A stretch of DNA of 64,000 nucleotides. Origin: Heterobilharzia americana. Its lineage: Eukaryota; Platyhelminthes; Trematoda; Strigeidida; Schistosomatidae. This document shows positions 21,401 to 29,096 of the stretch, in pieces. The position numbers were made by a program, and so were the translations under genes. The notes below the pieces were generated by a model. It was given only the letters and a program-made list of their open reading frames with translations, was not told where the DNA came from and did not search any database. The DNA lies in assembly GCA_944470555.2 (NCBI GenBank), contig OX104127.1:27357661-27421660 (forward strand). Direction: 5' to 3'. The first letter of the stretch is position 1, and every line of letters starts with the position of its first letter.

Positions 21401-23059
21401 AATCCAAATCTTCTAGGCTCTTTTCATTGATGAAGCAGCATATGCCCATCTTCTCGCTCCTCACGGTTTGCTTCATGATCCAGTCCACCACAATCAGAAG
21501 ATCATGGATGATAGTAGGGAGTCTTGTCTTACTTCTGTCTTCATTTCAAAGGCGTAGCTGAGCATTCCATTTTTGATCACTTGGCATGTGGCGTCTTCAT
21601 ATAGCTGTTGAATGGGGTTGATGAAGGTTTGTGGCACTCCACAGTGTTAAAGCAACTGCCAAATTACTATTCGGTCGACGCTGTCGAAGGCCTTTTCAAA
21701 GTCGATGAAGTTGAGGTAGAGGGTTGACTGCTATTCTATACTCTGTTCTATAATGATGCGTAGTGTAGCGTTGCAATTTGGTCCGCACATGATTTGTTCT
21801 TCCTGAAGTCAGCCTGTTCTGGTCGTAATCCAGTTGAATCCAGTGCATCTATTAGTCTCTCCAAGATGATGCGGCATAATGTTTTGGGTGGACAGCAGCA
21901 CGATTTCTCGCCAGTTTTTGCAAAGGCTGAGGTCTCCCTTTTTCAGGAGTTCGACAAGGTAGCCCTTCTTCCAACCTTCTGCCAACCTTATGCAGTAGTG
22001 ATGTGAGAACGTCCACTGTTTTCAGTGCTTCTGGTGGAGCTCCATCTGTTCCTGCCGCTTCCCCGGATTTCAACAACTTTATGGCATTCAGGACTTCTGC
22101 TTTTGTCGGAGGGCCTGTGTTCACTTGTAGTTCTGCCGTGGCTGGTGATATTTCCGGACAAGTCGCAGGTGGTGATGGTCGATTCAAGAGTTTCTTGAAG
22201 TGTTCAGACCATTGTTTCCTTTGTTTCTCTTCTTTGGTAACTAGCTTTCCTTCACTATCTTTGACTGGTTTCCTCTGCATTGATTTCTTCCTGGATAGTA
22301 ACCTGGTTATTTGATATAATGTTGTCAAGTCTCTCTTACCAGCAGGCTGTTCTGCTTCGCTTGCCAATGTTTATTAGACAGTCTTATTGGCACTTACATG
22401 TGGAAGCAGTAGTTAACATCTGTTGAGAAATTATTGTTCATCAAAAACCCACTGAGATGATGAATCAGAACGGATTGAGATTTTTCAGGTTTGCATTGTC
22501 TGTCAAGGAGCCAGTAATCTCACAATGTCAAATTACGTGAGTTACAACTCAGGTACAAAAAGTATTTATAACTACAAACTAAGTGACGAAAAGAGTATTC
22601 TGTGCCAGTGATAACTGTCTGACAGAGTGTTTTCATGCTATGATTCAACACCGCCGTGATTCCTGTTTGAATCAAGGAGGAACTAGTCGTCAGAACGTTT
22701 CATTGACTAACTTGATTTAATTTTTCACTACGTTAATACCACTGTCTTATCAACCTACAACGTTTAGGTGAACTCACTGAAATCCAAGAGGTTAATCTCT
22801 GTTGGTCCTTAAATGAACAGTTAACATTCTATTTCTCTTTGAAGCAACCAATCCAAGTCGCTCACTAGGCTACCTCATGAAAAGAAATTATAAGATTATT
22901 TGAATGATACGTTTCCCAATGGATTTATTTTTCTTCACATTACACAAGACATTTTTTCATCCCTTTTTTCTGTATCATAAACAAACCATTTTTACTTTCA
23001 GAGAATCTCTAGAAAAAGCTGCATTTGAACAATTGAACGTAATGCCATCACCTGATTAG
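3331..23059 (+). CDS. ASCT: Mitochondrial acetate:succinate CoA-transferase (acetyl-CoA hydrolase/transferase family), 8 exons
   Basis: Exons: 3331-3529, 3570-3752, 3790-3999, 4033-4225, 4560-4774, 14987-15124, 19476-19734, 23002-23059. All junctions are GT-AG, phases match, and the join is 1455 nt (484 aa plus TAG). Family members move CoA from acetyl-CoA to succinate, giving acetate and succinyl-CoA; succinyl-CoA synthetase can then make ATP. The enzyme is described in Fasciola and trypanosomatid mitochondria. Residues 1-40 are Arg-rich and nearly free of acid residues, fitting a mitochondrial presequence. VFIHGGAATP (70-79) opens the N-terminal domain. GVHTEMFSDE (281-290) probably carries the catalytic Glu, E285. 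The C-terminal domain has GGQVDFIRGAA (from about 382) and VVTEYGIAYLFG. No stop or frameshift is present. A related 4-hydroxybutyrate or propionate CoA-transferase activity cannot be excluded by sequence. Intron 5 holds the left arm of the large inverted duplication. Confidence 0.9.
3570..3752 (+). CDS. ASCT: ASCT exon 2 (residues 67-128)
   Basis: Encodes the VFIHGGAATPTVL nucleotide-fold start and the HIHTEGPFP segment. It joins in phase 1 on both sides. The donor is GTAAAG at 3753. The following intron is only 37 nt and ends in TTTTTGTAG. Confidence 0.9.
3790..3999 (+). CDS. ASCT: ASCT exon 3 (residues 128-198)
   Basis: Encodes GRADYVPIFLSEIPQLF and the DLALLNISPPDLNGYCSLG segment, both conserved in the acetyl-CoA hydrolase N-terminal domain. 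The donor is GTTAGT at 4000. The next intron is 33 nt and ends in TTACTTGCAG. Confidence 0.9.
4033..4225 (+). CDS. ASCT: ASCT exon 4 (residues 198-262)
   Basis: Encodes QINPSLPVTQGDAHVH and EEKIGALIAENLIDDGATLQTG. Two donors are possible: GTTCGT at 4222 and GTAAAA at 4226. Only the second joins in frame to the acceptor at 4558-4559, giving TLQTG-S-IGAIPD. That puts one extra Ser where family members I recall read directly from G to IGAIPD. Confidence 0.85.
4560..4774 (+). CDS. ASCT: ASCT exon 5 (residues 262-334), probable catalytic Glu
   Basis: Encodes IGAIPDSVLARL, then LGVHTEMFSDEVIKL with the probable catalytic Glu at residue 285, then PGKIVTSFVIGTEKLF. A competing TTCTCTAG at 4533-4540 would also keep the frame but would add about seven residues (VSVLRIS) before IGAIPD; the 4559 acceptor fits the family better. 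The donor is GTGAGT at 4775 and opens the 10.2-kb intron 5. Confidence 0.9.
4775..6487 (+). other. Proximal part of ASCT intron 5
   Basis: Non-coding intron sequence with no recognised element until the TAA array at 5877. Positions 6419-6487 resemble the 5' leader of the RTE lineage B element, also seen in reverse at about 56.82-56.89 kb. They abut the outer edge of the inverted duplication. Confidence 0.6.
5877..5910. repeat. (TAA)n microsatellite
   Basis: About 11 uninterrupted TAA units inside intron 5. RTE lineage B copies here end in TAA-rich tails, so this could be a leftover tail, but no element body is visible next to it. Confidence 0.9.
6504..7302 (-). mobile_element. RTE lineage B 3' fragment, antisense
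   Basis: The element's coding strand is minus. Its 3' terminus is at the ATTATTCG tail near 6500, and the copy ends abruptly at about 7302 in the KLTEEAAxTGLQVNVEKT-like segment. It contains the expanded CCAG array. Compared with longer copies (20.55-22.37 and 54.3-56.9 kb) it lacks the RT core and endonuclease. Confidence 0.8.
6807..6879. repeat. (CCAG)n tetranucleotide array, about 18 units
   Basis: Grown from a short CCAGCCAGCTAGCC-like motif that unexpanded lineage B copies carry at the same place (for example near 20857 and 54624). The counterpart in the right arm (48480-48717) has about 59 units. It is open in several frames, giving QPAS/GWLA repeats with no coding meaning. Confidence 0.95.
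7303..7974. other. Unassigned sequence inside left arm
   Basis: No gene or element recognised. It is duplicated at 47386-48057. Confidence 0.4.
7975..8625 (-). mobile_element. RTE lineage B 3' fragment, antisense
   Basis: A second 3' fragment, with a TTATTATT-type tail at its left end. It is close in sequence to the copies at 31.29-31.95 and 33.62-34.27 kb. Its right-arm partner (46734-47385) differs from it over a patch of about 80 bp that matches those central copies instead. Confidence 0.8.
8626..9819. other. Unassigned sequence inside left arm
   Basis: An 81-codon open frame at 9271-9516 occurs identically in the right arm, but no domain is recognisable. Nothing else is seen. Confidence 0.4.
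9820..10215 (+). pseudogene. Decayed Penelope-like RT fragment
   Basis: Translation across stops gives a stretch like the region after the RT active site of Penelope-like elements: NTFIIRNGNADMEVILQKS, then FRFLDVFCR, then NGSPCKFIEMNLK. The metal-binding YxDD box is reduced to MANTF. In-frame stops show it is dead. The duplicated copy is at about 45143-45538 on the minus strand. Confidence 0.55.
10216..13269 (+). other. Unassigned repeat interior of left arm
   Basis: Probably the remains of the same PLE interval interrupted by other sequence. Open frames at 10698-10988 and 10978-11211 are identical in the right arm because of the duplication and show no domain. A hammerhead SINE remnant lies at about 11335-11445. 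Confidence 0.35.
11335..11445 (+). mobile_element. Hammerhead SINE remnant (beta type)
   Basis: GAGTCATGGG, then GTACTG-CTGAGAA-GTTCCATACTAG, then TCAGTTCATGATGAATATCAACC with an AATAAATCCCCA tail. The GAAAC box and cleavage site are deleted, so it cannot be a working ribozyme. It is duplicated at 43913-44023. Confidence 0.65.
13270..13480 (+). pseudogene. GIY-YIG endonuclease-like fragment of a Penelope-like element
   Basis: Translation with one stop gives VWAEYGIIVYFKPSNSLENVL, then MYKMKCTDHEGDSVGEICTPL and KVRVNEHRL. This matches the layout of a PLE RT C-terminus followed by a GIY-YIG module (YxxKC, then VGET...R, then NEHR). The GIY and YIG tripeptides themselves are degraded. It lies about 3 kb after the RT fragment and in the same orientation. 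Confidence 0.5.
13530..14335 (+). mobile_element. RTE lineage B reverse transcriptase fragment, sense
   Basis: Reading through frameshifts gives NWRGITLLS, KLRPEQAGW, NFIDFEKAIS (motif A, normally FxDFxKAFD), GVRQSCRLPSSPIIF (motif B, normally RQGCxLSP) and LYFANDDDLC (motif C, normally FADDLC). The altered motifs and frame breaks show an inactive copy. Left-arm homology to the right arm stops at 14303 inside this element, whereas the right-arm copy runs on to its natural 3' end at 40060. Confidence 0.8.
14336..14986 (+). other. Distal intron 5 sequence
   Basis: Intron sequence with no element recognised. The acceptor CTACTCACAG ends at 14986. Confidence 0.5.
14987..15124 (+). CDS. ASCT: ASCT exon 6 (residues 334-380)
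   Basis: Encodes FCDVAWVNSSSIIAQN, then VAINSCIEVDLAGQIVSDS and IGTRIYSG, a conserved stretch of the C-terminal domain. The donor is GTAAGT at 15125. It is the first exon inside the 26.75-kb segment flanked by the inverted arms. Confidence 0.92.
15390..15451. repeat. (TTA)n microsatellite, LINE tail
   Basis: About 20 TTA units, adjoining the 3' end of the antisense RTE copy that starts at 15452. The reverse complement is the (TAA)n tail typical of this lineage. Confidence 0.9.
15452..16640 (-). mobile_element. RTE lineage B fragment, antisense, in ASCT intron 6
   Basis: Runs from the 3' terminus (rc CTAGGAACCCAAAG) through the GWL/QPAS hinge, the YLGSIVSTTGGTGTDEDVKA region and the DFANDDDLC box (near 16325) to the end of the RT palm. 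The coding frame is broken. A small GGTA run at 16073-16090 marks the same site that expanded at 40.77-40.87 kb. Confidence 0.8.
16800..17757 (+). mobile_element. Decayed RTE lineage A 3' fragment
   Basis: Aligns along its length with the insert at 1322-2240: RFSPPK near 16845, HFTYLGS near 16942, VPLYGCEK near 17110, and KTLFEMAGSRFQWYRCMYS near 17500. It ends in sequence equivalent to the lineage A 3' UTR. Many stops and indels make it much older than the 1.3-kb copy. Confidence 0.75.
17968..18175 (-). mobile_element. Hammerhead SINE (beta type), minus copy of head-to-head pair A
   Basis: The tail (rc of ATCATGGACTGACAT) is at the left. The hammerhead region at 18021-18065 has an AAAAC box in place of GAAAC and a CTGAGAA core, so it is predicted dead. 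Its head meets the head of the plus copy that begins near 18178. Confidence 0.7.
18178..18365 (+). mobile_element. Hammerhead SINE (beta type), plus copy of pair A, in ASCT intron 6
   Basis: The tRNA-like head (CCCAGTGGCTGAATGGTTAA, A-box-like; GAGTTATAACCC, decayed B-box) is followed by a hammerhead region and the tail TTTTCAATGG...TTCATGATGAATATTACC. The ASCT transcript reads it in sense. Schistosome Sm-alpha repeats with a pol III-like promoter and a hammerhead are known; assigning this variant to the same class is inference. Confidence 0.8.
18261..18306 (+). ncRNA. Hammerhead ribozyme with intact catalytic core
   Basis: Core boxes: CTGAGGA at 18267-18273 and GAAAC at 18289-18293, with cleavage triplet GTC at 18298-18300. 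Stem II is GACCC-ATACT-GGGAC, with one A-A mismatch. Stem III is very short (ACA/TGT around a 2-nt loop), as in retroelement hammerheads reported to work as dimers. Stem I pairs TACT... with AGTA (four base pairs) after a closing A-C mismatch. Conserved core bases are all present; activity is inference. Confidence 0.65.
18366..19475 (+). other. Distal ASCT intron 6
   Basis: No element recognised. A 60-codon open frame near 19277 is taken as chance. The acceptor CTTTACTTGTAG ends at 19475. Confidence 0.5.
19476..19734 (+). CDS. ASCT: ASCT exon 7 (residues 380-466)
   Basis: Encodes GFGGQVDFIRGAALAEDG, then KPIIALTSSTNKGESKI, KPGGGVVTTRAHAHYVVTEY and GIAYLFGRSLRQRAHALI, the signature run of the C-terminal domain. 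The donor is GTAATT at 19735. Confidence 0.93.
19735..20549 (+). other. Proximal ASCT intron 7
   Basis: Open frames at 19801-20040 and 20238-20429 show no domain and no family match; I see nothing else here. Confidence 0.5.
20550..22375 (-). mobile_element. Longer RTE lineage B copy, antisense, in ASCT intron 7
   Basis: From the 3' end at about 20555 it runs through KLEDLQAKTNKLTEEAAKTG (minus strand, 21250-21381) and QVNVEKTKVMKI, then the RT palm (21600-21900), to the RT N-terminal region at 21852-22367 (minus). There it reads LYQITRLLSRKKSMQ, EEKQRKQWSEHFKKLLNRP and IKLLKSGEAAGTDGAPPEAL (KxGKAxGxDGIPPE-like). The endonuclease domain is missing. Several frameshifts show it is inactive. Confidence 0.85.
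22376..23001 (+). other. Distal ASCT intron 7
   Basis: No element recognised. The acceptor TTTTTACTTTCAG ends at 23001. Confidence 0.5.
23002..23059 (+). CDS. ASCT: ASCT exon 8 (residues 466-484) and stop
   Basis: Completes the C-terminal helix (RESLEKAAFEQLNVMPSPD) and ends with TAG at 23057-23059. It joins in phase 2. No clear AATAAA follows within the next few hundred bases, so the 3' end is not placed. Confidence 0.9.
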
Positions 23060-24479
23060 AGGTAAACAAAGAATGTAAAAAGCTGTTAAGAGATTTTCTT
23101 TTTGTCCGTGATACTTTTGTTTCGAATAGCTAAAAAGGTACAATTTTTTTTAATTTAATCAGCTGATTTTTTTTCTTTACCCCGTTTTCATAATAAGTCA
23201 GTACACTGACGGTTATTTCGATATATATTTCAATTTATAATATATACATTTGGCTGCTATTATACCTCTCCTTGATTGTTTTCAATCAAATCTCATGGGT
23301 GTATGTGTTTGTAGGCAAGAGTAATGAAAAACTTGTGTAAAATAAGCCAGTTGAATTTCCAAGAGTTATATTTAAACACTAAGCTTCGAAGATGTAGGTG
23401 AAAATGAAAAGATTTATAGCTCAAGATGACTATGATAGTGGTATGGCGTTTTCTAAGCTTTGATATTATGTCGTGGACATTTCATTATCAAAACTAACTT
23501 CATAAAATATCTGTGCTGAAGATGTCATAAAGTCTAGTGATGAAACCGTCCGCAACACCAAACCGCCGCATAAGCAAGTTGTTGATTGTGCATGCAATCA
23601 AAGTTAGCTTACCTAATTCCAAGACAATGTAAAACCCTAATTTGTGGATAGAACAAAAGCATCCCAAGTGTTTTTTCCTACAAGAACCCCGTTTATTATT
23701 GAAGACTAGGTGTTGGATCCAGATTGTATTTATTTACGCAGAATGTTAATATCCAGTGTTTAGCTGAGATACCCTATCACTACTATTTTAAGCCTTTCGT
23801 TGAATTCATGTGTTTAACAAACAGTTTTGTTTCATTACCAACTACTGAACAAAAGTTAAGAAGTCAAAAGTGTAAATACCGTGTATATTATTTTGGATAG
23901 GATCAGGCTATAAGCAAAAAGGTAGCATGCCTGTATTTTGTGGATTCTCCTCAGCTGCTTTACAACCTGTAGGATATCATGTTTATGATAATATGTTGTA
24001 CAAAGTACTTTAATCAATCTACAAAACCATGTACAAATTGAAATGGAAGGTAACAAAGATTTAGGTTGACCGATATTGATCAAGTTGTTAAGCTTAGTCA
24101 AAGGTTAACTATTTATACACTGGTAGAATAAACATTCGAGGGAAAATGGCGAAAAAATGTATAACAGATTCTTCATCATAAACATGATATTCCACAGGTT
24201 GTAAAGTAGTTGAAGAGAATCCATGAAATACATGCATGCTAATTATGTTACTACTGTTCTTCTTGCATTATTCCAAGTGTAGATTGTTGTCCGTGTTTTC
24301 TGAATCGAGACAATGATAACAAATTTTCTCAAGAATCCCACATCATAGGTAAATGTTTTCCACTGTCACCACGCTTTCGATCTAAACACTGATAATCTAC
24401 CATAATTACTTCAGCTGTTATTCATTTAATTACTCAATACCAAACGACTGCTTTAATCTTATGCATTTATCTTTAAGGT
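23060..24479. other. ASCT 3' flank
   Basis: AT-rich, presumably the 3' UTR followed by intergenic DNA. A near repeat with opposite orientation occurs within it: AGAATCCATGAAATACATGC (24217-24236) against ATGCCTGTATTTTGTGGATTC (23930s), with the TTGTAAAG/CTTTACAA context matching too. This suggests a small inverted repeat around 23.9-24.24 kb. Confidence 0.4.
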
Positions 24480-24990
24480 GGTAGTCATCACTGGTTGACA
24501 TCACCTAAAGAACTATTGAGAATGTGGGAGCACTGAACAGTTTTTTAGGCTTAGTATGGAACTCCCAGCAGGGGGCACCCAAGATCCTATCAAGGATCGA
24601 ACACGGGACTTTCATTTTACAGTTGGACTTCTACCTATTGGTTGAATGTAACTTACCACGAGACCCAAAAAGTTTTTGGGTCTTGGGTGCCCACTGTTGA
24701 GAAATCCTATGCCAGGACGAGAACAGGTACTCAACAACGGCACTGGATGGAGGTCGCACTATATCGTGTGCTGACAGAAGTAGGAAATACGGACCATTGG
24801 GTTCTGACTCAGGGACTCAATGGTAACGTGCTGGCCGCGGAATTTTAAGGCCCTGAGTCCTATCCCAGATGAGGTGGGGTCATGGGTGCGCACTGTTGAG
24901 GAGTCCTATATCAGGAAGAAACAGCTATTCAGTGCTCCTAGGTTCCCAGTGTTTCTCCAGGTGATGTCAATCCATTATGAATACCAACCT
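24480..24990. mobile_element. Cluster of decayed hammerhead SINEs (minus at 24.5 kb, plus at 24.65 and 24.74 kb)
   Basis: Minus copy at about 24482-24620: core reads CTGGGAG and AAAAA, dead. A plus copy from 24650 has TTGAGAA and GAGAA. A longer plus copy at 24740-24990 has a hammerhead at 24891-24935, with TTGAGGA (C3 changed to U), GAAAC, and ATT in place of GTC. All are predicted inactive. The cluster repeats the head-to-head arrangement seen at 18 kb, plus an extra plus unit. Confidence 0.65.
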
Positions 24991-25860
24991 AAAATAACTA
25001 ATTATCGAGCAACTTTTACTAGCAGAAAAAGTGAAAATCAGTCAACGATAAACTGTAAGATATGCACAATGTGTAGTCAAACCCGTTCGTTATGATCCGC
25101 CTTCTCTTTTTACCTGAAACTCATCGTGTTTGTCTCTTGAAACAGAATACAGCTAAAAATTAGGAATTTTAAGTTAAACATTAAGATAGAAATAAACTTT
25201 CGGTACTGCGATGTATTGTAATTCTATTTTAGCCTATCCATTAGAATCATTAAACAGTATTATTTACTGAATAATCTTTCGGACATAATTTACTGTCCAT
25301 ATTCATGGAATTAAGTTAAACATTCTTCACTTCTTGGTTGTATTCTCTGAGCTGGGTTGTTTAATCATGAAGCTTTCATCGTCTTTCTGGACAACATCAA
25401 CACTTCACTTCTCTTTCTTAGACTCTACAGCTCTGAATCATCTAAATAATATATTCGATCAATCAGTAAAAGAAACATAAAAATCCCACTTGAAATGATG
25501 ATAGAAATGGATTTGTAATTGTAGAACTGGACGAGAAATTTGTGGAAAACAGTTATTACCAGGAATATGATTTGTATTCTTCTGAATACTGGATGAAGGT
25601 ATTCAAACTGCTTCAATCAATCCAATTGATTTAATCAGTTCCATTCAACTGATAAACTAAGATCTTGTTCATATGCATTTGTAATACTCTATGTAATCTG
25701 TTGTACAGTAATTTACGATGAACATGAAATTCAAAGCTATATTTGTTTAAAGTGAAAAGTTATTTAGAAGACAGTGAAAAGCAAAATTTGTTGACCTTTA
25801 GTGAATAATATGCAAACTTTAAGGTTTCTTGACCTTAAATTGACACAAATAACAATTTAG
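24991..25860. other. Unassigned intergenic sequence
   Basis: No gene or repeat recognised. Confidence 0.4.
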
Positions 25861-25864
25861 AAGT

Positions 25865-26045
25865 AGTATTGATCATGGACTGACATCAGTTAGGGAACCA
25901 TTAAAAATCTAGGAGCATTGAACAGCTGTTTCTTCCTCGTTTGGGACCCCTCAGCAGTGCGCACCCACGACCTGGCTATGGGTCGACCTCAAGACCTTCA
26001 GGTTTCACGGCGAACGTGTTAACCATTCGGCCACTGGGTCGGTTT
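25865..26045 (-). mobile_element. Hammerhead SINE (beta type), minus
   Basis: The hammerhead lies at 25911-25965, read on the minus strand: GCGCACTG, CTGAGGG (A9 changed to G), stem II GTCCC...GGAA, GAAAC, and GTT at the cleavage position. A decayed tRNA-like head (rc of GTTAACCATTCGGCCACTGGG, near 26015-26035) follows. Predicted inactive because of the A9 change. Confidence 0.7.
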
Positions 26046-26112
26046 CCAGTGGTTCACAATTTCGCAAATAATATGTCATTGTCACTTGGCAGATTTCTAC
26101 CGGGTGATGAAT

Positions 26113-26290
26113 GAAGGTGAAGTGAAAATTTGAACCGCGGCCAAATTCGAACCAGCAATTACCGGGTTTCCGGCCCGATTCTAACTCAGGTTTGGACCTC
26201 ACAGTTCAGTTGGTAGGGCATCGGGTCGGAAACCCGGTGATTGCTGGTTCGAATCTGGTGGCGGTTCAAATTTTCATTTCACCTTTAATC
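26113..26290. repeat. Head-to-head tRNA-like inverted repeat
   Basis: The plus unit at about 26206-26290 has an A-box-like AGTTCAGTTGGTAGGGCA and a B-box GGTTCGAATCT at 26246-26256. The minus unit at about 26113-26190 is its near reverse complement (AATTCGAACCAGCAATTACC). The spacer is only about 15 nt. A 5-bp anticodon-like stem can be drawn, but U33 is C and no proper acceptor stem forms, so this is a tRNA-derived repeat, not a tRNA gene. Confidence 0.7.
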
Positions 26291-26329
26291 ATCACAATGT
26301 ATAAATACTGGTCTGCCAAACTACGGCTA

Positions 26330-26760
26330 TCCTCAGATAGCCTTAAAAACAGCGGAGACTTTAGCTATTCATGAACTAAGACCTGATCTGTGTGTACAAA
26401 AGAAGTATGTGCAGTCACTGTCTTTATCATGGCCACAACATTTACCTACCCTATTAGCTCTCCCTCCCACTTTGTTAATTTAACCTTTGTATCCTTCCTT
26501 TATCACTATTATTGTTGTTTCACTTAATTGTCTTAATCCTTTTAAAAACAGTGACTTCATCTTGTCCAATTTGTCTAATGCCATTACGTAATACTTAATT
26601 GATTTACCATTTTCAACAATTTTTTCACCCCCTTCTGAGTTATATACTCTCTATGTACCATTCCATATATTACATAATCTATTTGTTATCATTCGCACTT
26701 CAATTGTTATTATAATCATAAATGCCTATATCATCACCCTCTCTATTATTATTGTCATCA

Positions 26761-26844
<84 letters not shown>

Positions 26845-26950
26845 GATTGTATACGATTGTATACGATTATATGCGATTGTACAGCTTGAAAATAAATTCG
26901 TTGAAAAGAGTCTCTTCGCTGAATATCTTGTTCTTAATGTTCCAATGGGA
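26330..26950 (+). repeat. Unnamed dispersed repeat containing the (TA)n array
   Basis: Its start (ACAGCGGAGACTTTAGCTATTCATG...) aligns with 38.32 kb (ACAGCAAAGACCTCGGCTATCCATG...), and its end aligns at 39.41 and 35.26 kb. No protein is recognisable. It may be the 3' part of a LINE. Confidence 0.5.
26763..26843. repeat. (TA)n array followed by 10-bp tandem repeats
   Basis: About 39 TA units. Four near-identical copies of a TACGATTGTA unit follow (26843-26882), then GTACAGCTTGAA. The same GTACAGCTTGAA follows the (TA)n array at 39.34-39.41 kb, and related sequence (ATTGTACAGTTTTTGAAAATG) lies at 35.26 kb, so these are copies of one unnamed repeat. Confidence 0.85.
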
Positions 26951-27949
26951 ATTATTAAATTATCCTCAGATAGTCAAATGATAATTTCGTAGATTATTTA
27001 GAGCTGATCTCTCTAGTTTTATTAAATTTTGTTCTATATTTTCTTATTTCTTCAGGAATAATAGACACTGCTCTCTAGCTTGTAAATTGGTTGTTGTATC
27101 TACTGAACTTAACGCTTTTTCTATGGTAGATATGACATCTTCGAGTGTTAAATAGCCTATTGTTAAGTCGAAGTCTAGTCTTTTTCAAATACTTTTGTTT
27201 CAGCTGAGATGTGTGGGAGAGATTGACTACCCACTACGATGTGTCAATAGTTGATGATGACTGTTCATTTGTAATTTCATTCTTCTTAGAGGGATGTTTT
27301 TAATCCACTAATTTTTGAAGTCTTTGATTCGAGTGTCTCGGGATTTCTGAAAGGTAGATGATGTTGCTTTATTGGGTGTTTTTAGTAAATGTTGATAATC
27401 TTCACTGATTACAATCTTCATAAGCTTACATTTCAGTTGTTCAATTTCATTGCAGATGATAGTTAACTTTCCAGTGATTTTGTCTAAAAGAAGTGAATTC
27501 AGAATAAAGTCGTTAAATCAGAAGTTGTTTATGAGGATGTTGAAAGTAAAGACAGATGAATCTTTTCATGCTGGTTGCAGTCGAGTTAAGATGCATTAAG
27601 GGGAAGCTGTTATTCACTTACCTCAAGTTATGTGGGTACTTATGTAAAAGTGAAAGGGGAGATACAGATATATTGTACTTGTTACCAGATCAAATAAATA
27701 CGGTTTGGGTTTCATAACTCAGAAGGAAAACAGGTGAATGAATCTGATACGGCCATCAACAGCTATGAAGTTGATATATAACCGTGTCGAAATAGAATAC
27801 TGTTACCTAAATAACCACTTCTGTTTGTTAAAGAAACTAGATAATGCACTTGTTTTTACACACTTGGCGGTACGGATAAAATAAGGAAAGAAGTAAAGAT
27901 CAATTAAGTATGTACTTGCAATTTTACAAATTGTAACTACATCATCACC
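26951..27949. other. Unassigned intergenic sequence
   Basis: No element recognised. It may belong to the 5' side of the CR1-like copy that follows. Confidence 0.3.
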
Positions 27950-28800
27950 TATAGCACATTTTTTACCTACCAGGTTACAGATAACAAAAGAACCTTGTTC
28001 GCGTTACACAAGTCATTCATAGGTCGGCAGCCTGATTTCATCCTTCCTATTGTCTACAGTCAAATGGATAACTGCTTCCCTGGTGATGTATTTAAATGCC
28101 TTAAATCCTTGAATCCATTCCAAAGCTTAGGTCCTTATGGTGTTTCGAGTATTATATTTAGAAAATGTGCAGCTATCTTAAGTCATCTTACAGATATCCT
28201 CAACGCATCGTTATCAGAAAATTCAGTACCCATTGCTTAGAAAGAGATCGAAGTTGTACCTGTGTTCAATTCATCTTCTGGATCAGACGTTAAGTTTCTA
28301 CCCATAGCTATAACTTCTCCGTTTTCTTAAGACATTAGAGTAATTACTTCTCCTTTATGCTTGAACCTTCATTGAAGACCTTCAGAGATCCAAAACAATT
28401 TGCTTACAAACACAAGAGAAGTACTTTAGATTTTGTCACCTTTTTGCATTATAATATTGTTTATAGTCTAAATAAAAGTGTTAAGTATGTTCGTTGTCCT
28501 TTCATGGATCACTCATAAGCATTTGACTCTGTTCCTATACCACTCTTGTTAAATAAAATTCCCATACCTCATACTGAGTCATGGGTTACAAAGTGTCTGT
28601 ATTCTTATTTTCCCCAAAGGAAACAGTATGCTGTCTATAAAGGCAGGTGCTCTACTTCATTACTTACTGGAGCTGATGTGCCTCTAGTTGCAGCACTTTC
28701 TCTGTTTCTGTTTTCGTTCTTTTTTGCATGATTTACCTTATTCTGTTGAAACTAGTTTTATTAAATATGCTGATGATCTGACAGTTTCTATTACAGTTTG
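27950..28800 (+). mobile_element. CR1-like LINE reverse transcriptase fragment
   Basis: Translation with a few frameshifts gives SLNPFQSLGPYGVSSIIFRK, VPIAxKEIEVVPVF, FRDPKQFAYKHKRSTLDFV, FDSVPIPLLLNKIP (after motif A) and FIKYADDLTVSI (YADD box intact). The order and spacing match CR1/Jockey-type RTs. Premature stops (for example TAG near 28238) show it is not coding now. Confidence 0.75.
28178..28466 (+). repeat. Inverted repeat arm within CR1-like fragment (left)
   Basis: Reverse complement of 28806-29096. Positions sum to about 57272, with a 3-nt indel near the outer end and few mismatches. The spacer of about 340 nt holds the YADD-box part of the element. Confidence 0.9.
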
Positions 28801-28805
28801 TTTAA

Positions 28806-29096
28806 ACTATAAACAATATTATAATGCAAAAGGTGACAAAATCTAAAGTACTTCTCTTGTGTTTGTAAGCAAATTGTTTTGGATCTCTGAAGGTCTTCAA
28901 TGAAGGTTCAAGCATAAAGGAGAAGTAATTACTCTAATGTCTTAAGAAAACGGAGAAGTTATAGCTATGGGTAGAAACTTAACGTCTGATCCAGAAGATG
29001 AATTGAACACAGGTACAACTTCGATCTCCTTCTAAGCAATGGGTACTGAATTTTTTGATAACGATGCGTTGAGGATATCTGTAAGAAGATGACTTA
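28806..29096 (-). repeat. Inverted repeat arm of CR1-like fragment (right)
   Basis: Carries the RT segment from ILNASLSENSVP to HYNIVYSLN on the minus strand, so the same part of the element is present twice in opposite orientation within 0.9 kb. Confidence 0.9.

Noticed and set aside
26201..26275. Possible true tRNA gene
   Set aside because: It has A- and B-box-like sequences, but there is no paired acceptor stem, position 33 is C, and it is part of an inverted repeat; it fits a tRNA-derived repeat better.
26763..26882. TA array with 10-bp tandem repeats as a replication origin or CRISPR-like array
   Set aside because: The DNA is eukaryotic, the units are too short and lack unique spacers; it is a microsatellite within a dispersed repeat.
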